Of a stretch of DNA of 64,000 nucleotides, positions 40,401-48,712 are shown piece after piece; within the stretch, counting starts at the first letter, position 1, and the number at the start of each line of letters is the position of its first letter. The notes under the pieces are model-generated. The model was not told the origin of the DNA. It saw nothing but the letters and a program-made list of their open reading frames with translations, and searched no databases. The position numbers and the translations under genes were made by a program. Origin of the DNA: a virus; the IMG/VR virus record IMGVR_UViG_3300008116_000125, positions 1 to 64,000 of that record. One strand, written 5' to 3'.

Positions 40401-40986
40401 AGGCAAGATCAATAATTTTACCGTTAATATTTCTCGTTATAACATATTCAACAAACGCCGTAGCTCCGGACGTACTACCGGTGACCTGCTTACCAACAAA
40501 GCTTTTTGTTCTAGGAGAAACAGATAGTTCAAGATACTCAGGTATAACCCAAGTTCCATCAGACGGTTTTAAAATATCTTCCCCAGGATTATAAATTTCT
40601 ATCTTTGTGCCATAGAGAATTCTAAAAAATAGGTCAAGTGATCTTTCAGAAGCTTTGGATTTATAAAGGTCATTAGAAGCTTTAATGAGTCTGTCTTCTG
40701 TAACAATTGAATTAATATCAACGTTTTTAAGAAATTTTTCCTTAAAGTAAACGTAAAACTCGTCGACTGTTTGATCAATATTTTTATATTCAGTAAGCCG
40801 TCTAGAGTGGTAAAGCGGATTGCCGACAAAAGTAGTGCCGGTGTAAGTTGAGTATAGAGGGTCGTTACTTTCAAGCCATTTGTAGTATTCTTCTACAAAC
40901 AGCATGAAGAGAGGTCCTTGCTCTTTATAGAACTCAGGAAATTGAGATTCTATAAGAGGGTGTATAATTTTTTCTATAGTACTCAT
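37432..40986 (-). CDS. Large baseplate wedge protein, gp7-like position
   Basis: This is a 1184-residue protein. The start IIHPLIESQFPEFYKEQGPL, then MLFVEEYYKWLE and KASERSLDLFFRILYGTKIE, is typical of the large wedge protein encoded after gp6 in marine T4-like phages. From about residue 180 it consists of repeated small beta modules with V-x-G-x-TSGATA-like motifs (GKQVTGSTSGATAFVEYV, VLQGSTANGILVV) and one GxGY module (HAGGSGYNNTNIVTFSGG). The C-terminus has a helical end (IEKYFDTLKEVLHIAGKKMY). T4 gp7 has 1032 residues and the same genetic place. Direct similarity is weak, so the gp7 name is provisional. Its ATG overlaps the gp6 stop (ATGA). Confidence 0.75.
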   Translation of the reverse strand: MSTIEKIIHPLIESQFPEFYKEQGPLFMLFVEEYYKWLESNDPLYSTYTGTTFVGNPLYHSRRLTEYKNIDQTVDEFYVYFKEKFLKNVDINSIVTEDRLIKASNDLYKSKASERSLDLFFRILYGTKIEIYNPGEDILKPSDGTWVIPEYLELSVSPRTKSFVGKQVTGSTSGATAFVEYVITRNINGKIIDLAFLSNKVGTFLTNELVLDSPNTTDAPKIVGSLTSISVTLGGELFTVGETVKIISSTGVEGFARVSSVESVTGLVKFTILDGGWGYSNTTAETTVSAKVLRVTDVTNVNTEITTFFRNETVTQNLYSFSLNNVTGQFSVNKQIFNGDVSSPSVSVIASVQQNTSILSSNTANLVLNQIGNNVFSNNVLFLQDQAIVFTGDNVIFNVGDAVQQSNGTGFNITGVIASVTNAVCLAPNTSTLGSNGVHVGLFCIQPGTGATGYVAAIPRQNYFTYSNVTTFIVRGGTGTFNDTNNILLYTDSNQTTLIDQFTPLAAFSGYEYLISETSTIGADKWSYGNSMVKVGATSVNSYIHLSADIGGKVNLYTDKSASANLFASNSTAIGLTSITQDFYGTGNTIIIGTTSNTRARATLLYTGYGADFNVGVIGDAETVRLSPDLISSNNDGPGSNSVKFTEMLISGANSTFGNLSSVYIHAGGSGYNNTNIVTFSGGNTGAGSYTAANATIITDNSGSIVAVGLSSNVGNKLLTTPTASVVNSTGGSVGVGTGADLIPVSSLGFIKLPGGDITYTILDLLRFNTLTIGSIVTLTGINPGENYNVDPFVSVYEPYVASYGKRDINLEVANIIGPGFIVGEYIEQTISTPGVEVKSNTFSGNSSNNYEAQEVVYSTDGINRVAEGIIYSASRDVGTGVYTTVIVSNTGTWQNTINVSVLSVLSNTNFEPGNKVLQGSTANGILVVSNTTTLVVRDVQGTFTTGTVTSNASPTPGSTTASSSANTQIYKLIGATSKGSSQISNTQAYTASAIAKGTVKSVSNNIFLNLKRVSLFTEFVVSNTVVGKSTGTTANVVSVTPDSNSFVVGDNAVILANVVSSEGTISGLEVIDSGIGYTHNEGLTLASLDGAREASGKANVATQGIGSGYYSSTKSFLNDTKYIQDGEYYQSYSYEIQTSIPIEKYFDTLKEVLHIAGKKMYGRVVQTIDGDFSITSNSSITIT

Positions 40987-42788
40987 TCTTTAATAGGTAC
41001 CGCCTCTACTTCAACATCAGCATCTTTAATAATTAAAATTGTATTTTTAGTAGAAGAAATATCTTTTGTTTTAGAATTAAAGTGTAAGCTTATATAAGAG
41101 TTGTCATATGAGGTAACGTTTAGACCTTCTATTTGAACAGTGCCAGTAGTATAGTCAACTGTACCAATATACTTAACAAGAGTTCTATTATCGTTCTGAT
41201 CTGTACTGTATATACCTACCTTACCGTTACCGTCATCTTGTAAAGTGCACGATATGCCGTTGTATACAAACTTTGAGCTATAAACCGCTCTTACAGGTGA
41301 GCGAATATATTCACCTACGCCAGTTGATAGGTTGTAATATCTATTAAGCTCAAAACCAAGTGTAACGGTCTTATTAAAGCCAACGCCTGGAATTGGTACC
41401 ATTTTAACAAAAGGTACTACTAACATATCAATACCGACAATACTACTGTGTGAATTATTAATATTTTCAGCTAGCTTACTGCATCGTATAGTTTTTTTAA
41501 ATCCGTTAAGCTTTTCGCTATTGTAATCACTTATTGTCGTACGCACTAAGGTAGCAATTGCATCGGAGGTTAATTTTGTCACATTTGAATTATAGCGGGC
41601 TGTAACATCAATTTCAAGGTAAAGAAACTCGGGATTAATAAAAACTGGGCTCAAGCCAATTGGCGCTCTTTGCTTAATAAAATCTTCATATCTTCTCTTA
41701 TCAATATCGGACACACCATCGCCAGTATTCGTATCAATAGAAATAAACACTCTACCGTATTGAGGGGGATATGCATCTTCACCTCCGTATACAGATATTG
41801 ATTCAATTTCAGAAAAATTAGCTTTTAAAATATTTTCATAATCGGTAGCAGTTACTGCACGTTCTTGATTTTGATATGCTCTGGGAGCATTAAATTTTAT
41901 TGAGTCGAGAGACTCACTAACGCTTCCTCCCCGAGCAATCTGAGTAGTAGAGATTGTAGAGATATTTGACTGTCCTTGGATAGCGCCGTCAATTGTAAAG
42001 GTAGCTGATCCATTAGGTAGCTCACCGTTACTCACTCTATATTCCGCAACAATAGTAGCTCCATTTTGCGGAAGTCTTCCTACAACCCCATCTCCAAATA
42101 AAATCTCGTATTGAGAGTTTTCTGCTGCCTGGAGAAAGAATATTTGTGAAGTTGATGTGCTATCAAGAAGTGAGGTAGCGCGAGTATAGGAATAACTATT
42201 AGCACCCTCATTTTCGATTACGTAAACCGAAAGACTTCTTGTATCAATATTAGGGTTTGAAATAACAAATCTTTGACTTGTATTAGATGCTGAATATACA
42301 AATGAGTCAACTACATAATTACCTTCGTATATTGTAAGATCCGCTACGTTAAACGCCCCACTTGAATTAGCTGTTACCACCAGGTTATCAGCAGTTGTGA
42401 ATGAGAAATTATTAGATCCTATCTTAGTAGTAAAGGACGTACCTTTAGGAATTAATAATGTGTCTAGTGGTGAGGAAGGCGTTAAGGAAAATGATACTTT
42501 TGCTTCTGATGATCGATAAGATCTAGGAACGTAATTTAATTCTTTAACGTGCGATATGACACTGTCTTTTAGGGTAGCAGTATCAAGAAACATCTCACTT
42601 GCTATCATATTAAGATAGAAAGCGTTTAAATATGTATTATAGGAAAAGATATCTAACAGCTGGCTGATATTAGAGCCTTCATAATCCATATCTTTAAAGG
42701 GTGAATCTGATCTTTTAAGAAACTCTTTAAAGTTGGTTTTTAGCTCATTAAAATCTAACCCTGTAAGTTTGAGATTAGTATTTGCCAC
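40983..42788 (-). CDS. 6: Baseplate wedge protein gp6
   Basis: This 601-residue protein forms the continuous ring connecting the wedges. The N-terminus LDFNELKTNFKEFLKRSDSP followed by FKDMDYEGSNISQLLDIFSY and YLNMIASEMFLDTATLKDS is diagnostic. The J-like region ATDYENILKANFSEIESISV with VYGGEDAYPPQYGRVFISID is also typical. Length is close to T4 gp6 (660 residues). It lies next to gp25 as in T4 and phage P2 (J beside W). A CATAAATA element lies 47 bases upstream. Confidence 0.94.
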   Translation of the reverse strand: MANTNLKLTGLDFNELKTNFKEFLKRSDSPFKDMDYEGSNISQLLDIFSYNTYLNAFYLNMIASEMFLDTATLKDSVISHVKELNYVPRSYRSSEAKVSFSLTPSSPLDTLLIPKGTSFTTKIGSNNFSFTTADNLVVTANSSGAFNVADLTIYEGNYVVDSFVYSASNTSQRFVISNPNIDTRSLSVYVIENEGANSYSYTRATSLLDSTSTSQIFFLQAAENSQYEILFGDGVVGRLPQNGATIVAEYRVSNGELPNGSATFTIDGAIQGQSNISTISTTQIARGGSVSESLDSIKFNAPRAYQNQERAVTATDYENILKANFSEIESISVYGGEDAYPPQYGRVFISIDTNTGDGVSDIDKRRYEDFIKQRAPIGLSPVFINPEFLYLEIDVTARYNSNVTKLTSDAIATLVRTTISDYNSEKLNGFKKTIRCSKLAENINNSHSSIVGIDMLVVPFVKMVPIPGVGFNKTVTLGFELNRYYNLSTGVGEYIRSPVRAVYSSKFVYNGISCTLQDDGNGKVGIYSTDQNDNRTLVKYIGTVDYTTGTVQIEGLNVTSYDNSYISLHFNSKTKDISSTKNTILIIKDADVEVEAVPIKE

Positions 42789-43216
42789 TATCTTACCCTG
42801 TTAAGTAAAAATTCTAGATAAATTGGTTCAGTTTTATTTATGACACTAAAAACAATGGATACTGTATAAGCATTCTCATCAGGCAAGGGAGAAGCAACTA
42901 CGTCTATAAGGTTTGCTCTTGGTTCGTAGTTGTTAATTGAACTCTTAATTAAGCTAATCAAGGTGGCAGTAGTCTGAGGAGTAACATTTTCAAAAAGCAT
43001 TTTATTAATTTCACTACCAAAAGTTGGGTTAAAGAGTCTCTCACCAACATTGGTTAATATGATATTAATAATTGCTTGCTTTACTGCATCCTCATTACTA
43101 ATTAAAGCAGCATCTTTAGTGTCTTTTTCAAACAATATTTTTGTAAACAAATCTTGATAGATTGTGTACGATCCCTCGAGCGGGGTGTATCTATCGGCGC
43201 GTTTTACGGTTGCCAT
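42788..43216 (-). CDS. 25: Baseplate wedge protein gp25
   Basis: This 142-residue protein of the gp25/lysozyme-like baseplate family nucleates sheath assembly on the baseplate. The conserved core is EDAVKQAIINIILTNVGERL followed by FNPTFGSEINKMLFENVTP, with the EPR motif in YEPRANLIDV near residue 100. T4 gp25 is 132 residues. The family is shared with type VI secretion (TssE). It lies between the PAAR tip gene and gp6, with its stop overlapping the gp6 start. Confidence 0.95.
   Translation of the reverse strand: MATVKRADRYTPLEGSYTIYQDLFTKILFEKDTKDAALISNEDAVKQAIINIILTNVGERLFNPTFGSEINKMLFENVTPQTTATLISLIKSSINNYEPRANLIDVVASPLPDENAYTVSIVFSVINKTEPIYLEFLLNRVR
42835..42842 (-). promoter_or_regulatory. 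Late promoter-like CATAAATA before gp6
   Basis: The minus strand reads CATAAATA 47 bases upstream of the gp6 ATG, inside the end of gp25. Confidence 0.4.
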
Positions 43217-43507
43217 TTATCCTCCGGCAAAAACATTATGGGATCCGGCTGCAACAGATGTACAGCTCGTAATAGCGTCACCTATTCTACCAGCACCTCT
43301 TGTGTTAACAAATACTGACGTTGATCCAATTGTAATAGGTGCTGCATGCGCTGGACATGGAGCGCCTGGAAGTAGGTGAACTGTATTATTATCTCCTTGA
43401 CGTGACCAAGGAATGCTATTAACATAAACGTTAGGAGATCCTTCTGCTCTGGTCATTCCTGAGCAGTGAGGAACATCTGCATCACCTATTCTTGTTGCGG
43501 CTGGCAC
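43217..43507 (-). CDS. PAAR-domain tail spike tip protein
   Basis: This 96-residue PAAR protein sharpens the central spike that pierces the outer membrane (counterpart of T4 gp5.4). The PAAR-type pattern is present: an N-terminal ATRIGDADVPHCSG, then GSPNVYVNSIPWSRQGDNNT, the HLLPGAPCPAHAAPITIGST block and NTRGAGRIGDAITSCTSVA. His and Cys residues are positioned to bind the apex metal ion. It starts with GTG at 43507 inside the previous gene; no ATG fits. It lies between the gp5-side genes and gp25. Confidence 0.9.
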   Translation of the reverse strand: MPAATRIGDADVPHCSGMTRAEGSPNVYVNSIPWSRQGDNNTVHLLPGAPCPAHAAPITIGSTSVFVNTRGAGRIGDAITSCTSVAAGSHNVFAGG

Positions 43508-43694
43508 GCTCTCTCTCCATTAACTCTTTAAGTCTTTCGTTCCATATATTAATTTCATCATGTTGGTGATCAGTATGGGGACCAGGAGGAATTGAAGGCT
43601 CAAAAGCGATTAAATTATCGAATTCAGCTGGTACATCTTCATACCGATCGTACTCACTAATGCTACCATTAATAAGAACAGCAAATCTACTCAT
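43482..43694 (-). CDS. Small conserved protein between gp5 and the PAAR gene
   Basis: This 70-residue protein has the pattern MSRFAVLINGSISEYDRYED, then LIAFEPSIPPGPHTD, ending in a helical NERLKELMERERASRN. The same compact arrangement (a short beta hairpin, a PPGPHT linker, a charged helix) recurs at this place in marine T4-like phages. It overlaps gp5 by 4 bases and the PAAR gene by 26 bases, so it is translated with the spike genes. It may help spike assembly; the function is unknown. Confidence 0.75.
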   Translation of the reverse strand: MSRFAVLINGSISEYDRYEDVPAEFDNLIAFEPSIPPGPHTDHQHDEINIWNERLKELMERERASRNKNR

Positions 43695-44392
43695 GGGTTC
43701 AAATCTATTCTCGGGGCAATAAATGTCATGTTCCCCTTTGATTCAACTTTATAGGTACCGTCAACAAGCACGTCTACATTGCCTTTAATATGAACGGTCT
43801 GGTTTTTAAAAACTATCTCAAACATATCATCAACAACTTTTTCTACCTTACGTCCATCTTTATTAATTTCGGTGTAGGTACCTGATTTATGAAATACATG
43901 TATACGTTCGTTACCCGGGGTATCGTCAATTTCTACGACGTGCCCTCCTTCAGTTCTAAGAACCTTATTGTACGGGTACTTTGCTGCGTATGCTGACTCC
44001 GGTTCTCTACTATCATATTCTTTACTTATATTGTTAATTTCACGAGCTGGCTCTGCTACATCATGTTTGGCGTTGTTGTTCTCAGGAATACCGTGAATAG
44101 TGCCCATTACTACCGGCTGATTGGCATCAAGCCCGTCCATAAAAAAACCAATTACCGTAGAGCCAACTGTCAGTCCGTTTGGAGATAATCCAACTTTATC
44201 GTGGCTTGGATTAGTAGGGGGAACCATTATTAATGCCCATGGTAGCTCATCTGTAGGCATAAGCGATTTATTGTCAGTGTGAAAATGATATGCTCGAACT
44301 TTAACACGTCCAAGCATTAACGGATCTTCTCTATTCTCAACTTTACCAACAAACCAAATAAGCCCTTCTTGTCCTAAATTTTTAGTTGTCAT
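43691..44392 (-). CDS. 5: Baseplate hub spike protein gp5 (OB-fold, no lysozyme domain)
   Basis: This 233-residue protein has the gp5/VgrG OB-fold at the N-terminus: LIWFVGKVENREDPLMLGRV then KVRAYHFHTDNKSLMPTDEL, and LPWALIMVPPTNPS. GSTVIGFFMDGLDANQPVVM with MGTIHG closes it. The C-terminal part (about 150-233) is a short beta-prism with TVHIKGNVDVLVDGTYKVES then KGNMTFIAP. T4 gp5 (575 residues) carries a lysozyme domain between these parts. It is absent here, and a T4-type lysozyme domain occurs instead at 53059-53475. It joins the PAAR tip below and gp27 above. Confidence 0.9.
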   Translation of the reverse strand: MTTKNLGQEGLIWFVGKVENREDPLMLGRVKVRAYHFHTDNKSLMPTDELPWALIMVPPTNPSHDKVGLSPNGLTVGSTVIGFFMDGLDANQPVVMGTIHGIPENNNAKHDVAEPAREINNISKEYDSREPESAYAAKYPYNKVLRTEGGHVVEIDDTPGNERIHVFHKSGTYTEINKDGRKVEKVVDDMFEIVFKNQTVHIKGNVDVLVDGTYKVESKGNMTFIAPRIDLNP

Positions 44393-45663
44393 TTATATCC
44401 CATTTTAACGCAATCAAGTGAAATTTGATGTTTGGGCTTACCGCCCTCTTCCATTGTAAGTATATGTCTAAGTTTTGTAATAATGTAATTGCCCGAGTTG
44501 TTTCTATCGGATGTTTTCTTTTCAGTGGTACCTGATACTTCAGGCAAGTCGAGCTGTATAAGATCTCCGACAGCAAGGTAGTTATCACCGTGTATAAGAA
44601 TCCTAACAGCGTTTTGATTCAAGAGAGCTGAGTATGCTGATTTAGATCCAAGGTTAGCGTCAATATAGTCATCTCCTCGCGAACTGTCCTTTGCAAGAAA
44701 AAATTTCTTTGAAGCAGACTTAGAATATTTTTCTATAAACTCAGTTGAGTTAGGTAGTCTTCCTTTAGTATCAGCGGCTACAAAGTTTTTAGCTTTTTCT
44801 GATAGCTTAAAGTCTGTAATAGTAATACCTTTAGTGAGTATATCAAAAGACTGCACTGTGTTAACTACAACCCCGCTGTTAATTTTTTCAATCGAATCAA
44901 ATTTACCTAGGTGCGTATATCTTATAATATTTCTAAAAGAGTATTGCTTTCTTTCTTTGTCACTTAATGTGTCGGGTGCATATGTAAATACTTTTGATTG
45001 TATGGAGCTTTTTCCTTCTTTCATCAGCCCTTCAATACTCTTAAACTGATGTCCAAATTGATTCTCAAAGAACACAAATGAGCCTCCTGATGCATGTTCG
45101 GCGCTGATTGCTTTTTGTCTTAGAAAATCAATTGCCTGGAAAGGTCTTAATCGAGGAATAGTTAATGGAATAATACCTTTGGTTTTTTCTACAGTAAATT
45201 TATTTTGACCATTAGAACTATTAGAAAGAGTGGTCTTAATAATATCTTTTACTATTTCGTCAATAGTATCTTTATAACTTTTTTCTATAAGCTCACTTGC
45301 ATTAAAATAGTGAGCCGGTGAAACTGCTTTGAGCAGGTAAATAGAACCCTTGGAGGTTGGAGAGGTGCCGGTGCTTTCAACACTAAAGACGTTAAAAGTA
45401 AGTCTTGTTGGGTTATCTCTTCCAGGAGTAAAGAAACTTAATGTAATTGTTTCTTCTCCTACTATGGGATAGTCTTGAACCAGGTTAATTGAATCAACCA
45501 TAACAAGCTCTAAAACCATTGAAGGCTCTTCTATATCTTCGTAGATAGACATAGAAAGCATTTGAGGTCTTATGTCAACAGGAATCTGAGATCCGGAGCT
45601 TGCCTTTTGTAAGACAATCTTTAAGATGTTTACATCACCTGGTTCGTAATTTTTAGTGCTCAT
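44389..45663 (-). CDS. 27: Baseplate hub protein gp27-like
   Basis: This 424-residue protein occupies the hub position before gp5. The N-terminus ILKIVLQKASSGSQIPVDIR with MLSMSIYEDIEEPSMVLELV, and then GEETITLSFFTP, is the usual double-barrel start of gp27 in marine T4-likes. PRLRPFQAIDFLRQKAISAE with GGSFVFFENQFGHQFKSIE follows. T4 gp27 is 391 residues and forms the trimeric cup that holds gp5. It ends overlapping the gp5 ATG. The identification is by arrangement and recognisable segments. Confidence 0.88.
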   Translation of the reverse strand: MSTKNYEPGDVNILKIVLQKASSGSQIPVDIRPQMLSMSIYEDIEEPSMVLELVMVDSINLVQDYPIVGEETITLSFFTPGRDNPTRLTFNVFSVESTGTSPTSKGSIYLLKAVSPAHYFNASELIEKSYKDTIDEIVKDIIKTTLSNSSNGQNKFTVEKTKGIIPLTIPRLRPFQAIDFLRQKAISAEHASGGSFVFFENQFGHQFKSIEGLMKEGKSSIQSKVFTYAPDTLSDKERKQYSFRNIIRYTHLGKFDSIEKINSGVVVNTVQSFDILTKGITITDFKLSEKAKNFVAADTKGRLPNSTEFIEKYSKSASKKFFLAKDSSRGDDYIDANLGSKSAYSALLNQNAVRILIHGDNYLAVGDLIQLDLPEVSGTTEKKTSDRNNSGNYIITKLRHILTMEEGGKPKHQISLDCVKMGYK

Positions 45664-46529
45664 GAAAGAAGTTCTGTCATCTGATCTTCAATAGCTGGTA
45701 TATAATTTCGATCTATAAGTTTAATGTGCTTTTTAGATTCATTTAGTTCATCTTCATAATCATAAAAACTAACTGGAGTCCAGTATGCGCCTTCTGTTAG
45801 TGGAACAGCTCTATAAGTTTCTGTAATAGAAGTTGCGGATCTGCTTACGTTAGACGTGCTACCTACAATAGACCCTACTGAGCCTGATGTAACGGCAAAA
45901 GAGCCGGTAATATTATTAATTACCAGCTTACTATCTTTAATGGTTTTAATCCAGCCAGTTGCAGTAATGACACCAGAGGTTCTTTGAGTAACTTTTTCAC
46001 CCTCAAGAAAATCATCAATGCTGTTAACTGTTATCTCATTAATAATGTTTGTCTCAACGATGCTATCATCTTTCTTTCGTTCGTACGATCCAATCTCACC
46101 GTTATAGCCAATAATTGGATTCCAGTATTTTTTTAAGTTTTTATCTAAAGCAGAATAAGCGCTCGTTGTAAGTAAAGAATCGTCGTTGTACCAGTTATTT
46201 CTGTAGAAGGCAATTTTTTCTTGAGCAGCTTCAATAGACCCGTACTTAACAATAATATGCTTGCTAAACTCTCTTACAGTTAAAGGCCATTGATGATAGG
46301 GATCAACAATGTTATTGCTTAGGTAAACAACCCAGGCGTATCTTTCATCGTCATAATAACTGTATGCGATTGTTTCTGCTCTCTCACCTTCCTTAATAGT
46401 ATAGGGATAATAAGTTACAACATTCTTTTTTACAAAGTCTTTAAACCTCACGCTTTTTAATATATCAACAACTATCTCACCGTTGTAAGATACTGTACCA
46501 AGTTTAGAAAAATAGTTATAAAGTGCCAT
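45660..46529 (-). CDS. 53: Baseplate wedge protein gp53
   Basis: This 289-residue protein contains the gp53 core in its first half: ALYNYFSKLGTVSYNGEIVV, then FVKKNVVTYYPYTIKEGERA and YSYYDDERYAWVVYLSNNIV with DPYHQWPLTVREF. This LysM-like motif tethers wedges to the hub. The ATG at 46529 is taken because it lies one base after the gp48 stop; the longer frame lacks support. It is longer than T4 gp53 (196 residues), with a Ser/Thr-rich beta module (VTQRTSGVITATGWIK) near residues 175-240. Confidence 0.92.
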   Translation of the reverse strand: MALYNYFSKLGTVSYNGEIVVDILKSVRFKDFVKKNVVTYYPYTIKEGERAETIAYSYYDDERYAWVVYLSNNIVDPYHQWPLTVREFSKHIIVKYGSIEAAQEKIAFYRNNWYNDDSLLTTSAYSALDKNLKKYWNPIIGYNGEIGSYERKKDDSIVETNIINEITVNSIDDFLEGEKVTQRTSGVITATGWIKTIKDSKLVINNITGSFAVTSGSVGSIVGSTSNVSRSATSITETYRAVPLTEGAYWTPVSFYDYEDELNESKKHIKLIDRNYIPAIEDQMTELLS

Positions 46530-46530
46530 A

Positions 46531-47658
46531 TTAGTTTCCCGGTTTTGGAGAATTTCTCCAGCCTTCTTCAATATCACTTCTTGTAAGAGGCTCTATCTCT
46601 TTAAATGAAAGTGATATTTCGACTTCTACAGGGAGTGATGTTCCTCTAAAAAAAGCTGGGGTTCCTTGAGGTGCGTAGTTTACCGACATTGATTCTAAAA
46701 AGCATTTTTTAAAAAAGTAAGGCTCATTTTCTCTCTTGCCAAAAGATATACTAACAGTATCAGGGAAAGTGTAAAGAAGATTGTCTTTTGCAGGGTGCAT
46801 TCTTCTTTTAAACTCATAAATTATTTTTCTTAGATTTTCATTATCATCACTATTGTGCGGAGAAAATCTATAGGTAAAAGAATGTGACCTAAGATTTATA
46901 CCTTGAAATACTAAAGCCTGGTATGGGTTTAAAATAGTTCCTGTTGCTTTGTCTATTGCACTTCCTACGCTATCACTTAATCCTGCAACAGTTCTTCCTG
47001 CATAGTAAGCGCCCTGTAGAGTACCGGCTTGCTTAAAAGCTGTGCCAGCTGCTTCTCCAACTGCCTTGCCGATAGCTTCAGGCGCATCTTTAAAATTAAT
47101 ACCAGTCGGTATATTTTTTTCGAGAAATCCTGCTATACCTAATTGCTTATCTGCATATTGCATTGTAAACTGCTCTTGCAAATTAGAAGGAATAGGTAGG
47201 TTAATTGTTACGGAAGGAAGGCTGGTAGGAGATGCAAGAGGTATCTTTCTTTCATAAGTCTCAAATGTAAAAGACACCCAATATTCACCTATGTTATTAG
47301 GATATGTAAGCTGCCCGTCAAATTTATTTTTATTACGTCTAATAGACTCTTCCGGAGTAAGGTCTTTTAGTTTTGACGGTGGCGTAAAATTGTCTTTAAA
47401 CTTAGTATATGAACCAAGACTTCCAAGCTGGCCAAGAGCTGCCGAAACAGATCCAATCGCAGACATACCTATTTTTCCAAAAGCACCAGCCACTGCGCTC
47501 ACATTATTAAGTGCTTGACCAACACTCGTAGGAGCTGACTTAAGGAAGCCGTCCGCTGTACTACCCACTTCTTGAACAGAGCTGCTGAACGTTTTGCTAA
47601 ACTGATCAGAAAGCGTTGTGGTAGATTTATAGTTATCTTGCTCTGTACGTATGGGCAT
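46531..47658 (-). CDS. 48: Baseplate tail-tube cap protein gp48
   Basis: This 375-residue protein fits gp48, which binds the top of the hub and starts the tail tube with gp54. The N-terminus has a Gly/Ala/Ser-rich helical part (about 45-90). The C-terminal domain is related to tube proteins: NPYQALVFQGINLRSHSFTY with RFSPHNSDDNENLRKIIYEF, then FFKKCFLESMSVNYAPQGTP and PVEVEISLSFKEIEPLTR. T4 gp48 is 364 residues. It is the first gene of the leftward baseplate block and faces the plus-strand block across an 11-base gap. Confidence 0.85.
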   Translation of the reverse strand: MPIRTEQDNYKSTTTLSDQFSKTFSSSVQEVGSTADGFLKSAPTSVGQALNNVSAVAGAFGKIGMSAIGSVSAALGQLGSLGSYTKFKDNFTPPSKLKDLTPEESIRRNKNKFDGQLTYPNNIGEYWVSFTFETYERKIPLASPTSLPSVTINLPIPSNLQEQFTMQYADKQLGIAGFLEKNIPTGINFKDAPEAIGKAVGEAAGTAFKQAGTLQGAYYAGRTVAGLSDSVGSAIDKATGTILNPYQALVFQGINLRSHSFTYRFSPHNSDDNENLRKIIYEFKRRMHPAKDNLLYTFPDTVSISFGKRENEPYFFKKCFLESMSVNYAPQGTPAFFRGTSLPVEVEISLSFKEIEPLTRSDIEEGWRNSPKPGN

Positions 47659-47663
47659 AAATA
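47656..47663 (+). promoter_or_regulatory. Late promoter-like CATAAATA at the divergent junction
   Basis: The plus strand reads CATAAATA, ending 6 bases before the gp4 ATG at 47670. It is the only NATAAATA on the plus strand that I found. A start point at the usual distance would coincide with or closely precede the gp4 ATG, leaving almost no leader. Confidence 0.5.
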
Positions 47664-47669
47664 TTTTCT

Positions 47670-48107
47670 ATGAGTTATAAAGGTTTTTTTAAGCCAAAGA
47701 ATCCGGCCAAATACAAAGGTAATCCTAGTAACGTTATTTATCGTAGCGGATGGGAGCTTAAGCTTATGGCTTATCTAGACGCACACCCTGACGTTATTCA
47801 ATGGTCAAGTGAAGAGTTCTGCATTCCGTACAAATCTCCTATTGATGGAAAAATACATCGATATTTTCCAGATTTTTTTGTAAAGAAGAAGAATCCTGAG
47901 GGTGTTATTGAATCTATAGTAATAGAGGTTAAACCGCTTAAGCAGGTTCAAGCGCCAAAACTGCAATCAAAGCCTACAAAAAAATATTTAAACGAGGTAA
48001 AGACATACGGTATCAATACAGCTAAGTGGGAAGCTGCCAAAGACTTCTGTGAGTCAAGAAAATGGAAGTTTATGATTATGACAGAAAAAGAACTAGGAAT
48101 TAAGTAA
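47670..48107 (+). CDS. 4: Head completion protein gp4
   Basis: This 145-residue protein of the gp4 (gp50/65) head-completion family has a TnsA/restriction-endonuclease-like core: YRSGWELKLMAYLDAHPDVI with QWSSEEFCIPYKSPIDGKIH, then RYFPDFFVKK and SIVIEVKPLKQ. The E-x-K pair of EVKP and the Asp of YFPDF form a PD-(D/E)XK-like nuclease site. T4 gp4 has 150 residues and is needed to finish the packaged head. It is the first gene of the rightward block, divergent from gp48. Confidence 0.92.
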   Translation: MSYKGFFKPKNPAKYKGNPSNVIYRSGWELKLMAYLDAHPDVIQWSSEEFCIPYKSPIDGKIHRYFPDFFVKKKNPEGVIESIVIEVKPLKQVQAPKLQSKPTKKYLNEVKTYGINTAKWEAAKDFCESRKWKFMIMTEKELGIK

Positions 48108-48712
48108 TGGCAATATTATTTTCAGATTATATAAAAGAAAAAATAGATAGCAGCAAAGTGCTCGATGCCACCGATTGGCTAAGAGAGCAATCATACAGTA
48201 TTGATCCTAGGCGTATTGATACTCAAAATATTATTAGAAAAAATTCAACCGTTGCAGAAAATCGTGTGAGATTAGGACATCTTTACTTGTTTAAATATGA
48301 TCCAAAACTAAAGCAAGAGCTTCCTTATTATGATACCTTCCCTGTTATTTTTATCATTAATATTATTAAGGGAGGATTTATAGGCCTCAACATGCACTAT
48401 CTTCCATATGAATATAGAGCAAAGCTAATGGATATGCTTTATGACTATGTTACTGGTGAGGAGAACATGCAAAGATTAAAGATAACATATAACGTTCTAT
48501 CAAATACATCAAAATTAAGATATTACAAGCCCTGTTTGAAACACTATCTAAATAGTCAAGTTAAGTCCAGATTTATTCACATATCTCCTGAAGAGTGGGA
48601 AAAAGCTTTATTTTTACCGCTAAGAAGATTTAAAAAAGCTTTAGAATCTGAAGTTCATAGAGATAGTGTCAAACAAATTAGAAGGTCGGCTCAGAGAGGA
48701 AATGTTAAATGA
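48107..48712 (+). CDS. Conserved virion-assembly protein of unknown function next to gp4
   Basis: This is a 201-residue basic protein. The block RVRLGHLYLFKYDPKLKQEL with LPYYDTFPVIFIINIIKGGF and IGLNMHYLPYEYRAKLMDML is conserved in many T4-like phages, and the C-terminus is Arg/Lys-rich (RDSVKQIRRSAQRGNVK). Its ATG overlaps the gp4 stop (TAATGG) and its stop overlaps the gp54 start. In T4 the DNA end-protector gp2 lies next to gp4. Whether this is its equivalent cannot be told from sequence alone, so no symbol is given. Confidence 0.75.
   Translation: MAILFSDYIKEKIDSSKVLDATDWLREQSYSIDPRRIDTQNIIRKNSTVAENRVRLGHLYLFKYDPKLKQELPYYDTFPVIFIINIIKGGFIGLNMHYLPYEYRAKLMDMLYDYVTGEENMQRLKITYNVLSNTSKLRYYKPCLKHYLNSQVKSRFIHISPEEWEKALFLPLRRFKKALESEVHRDSVKQIRRSAQRGNVK

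Noticed and set aside
44382-44588. 68-residue minus-strand ORF within the gp27-like gene
   Set aside because: It overlaps a recognised hub gene completely in another frame.
46530-46577. Longer start for gp53 inside gp48
   Set aside because: MALYNYF is the conserved gp53 start and follows the gp48 stop by one base.
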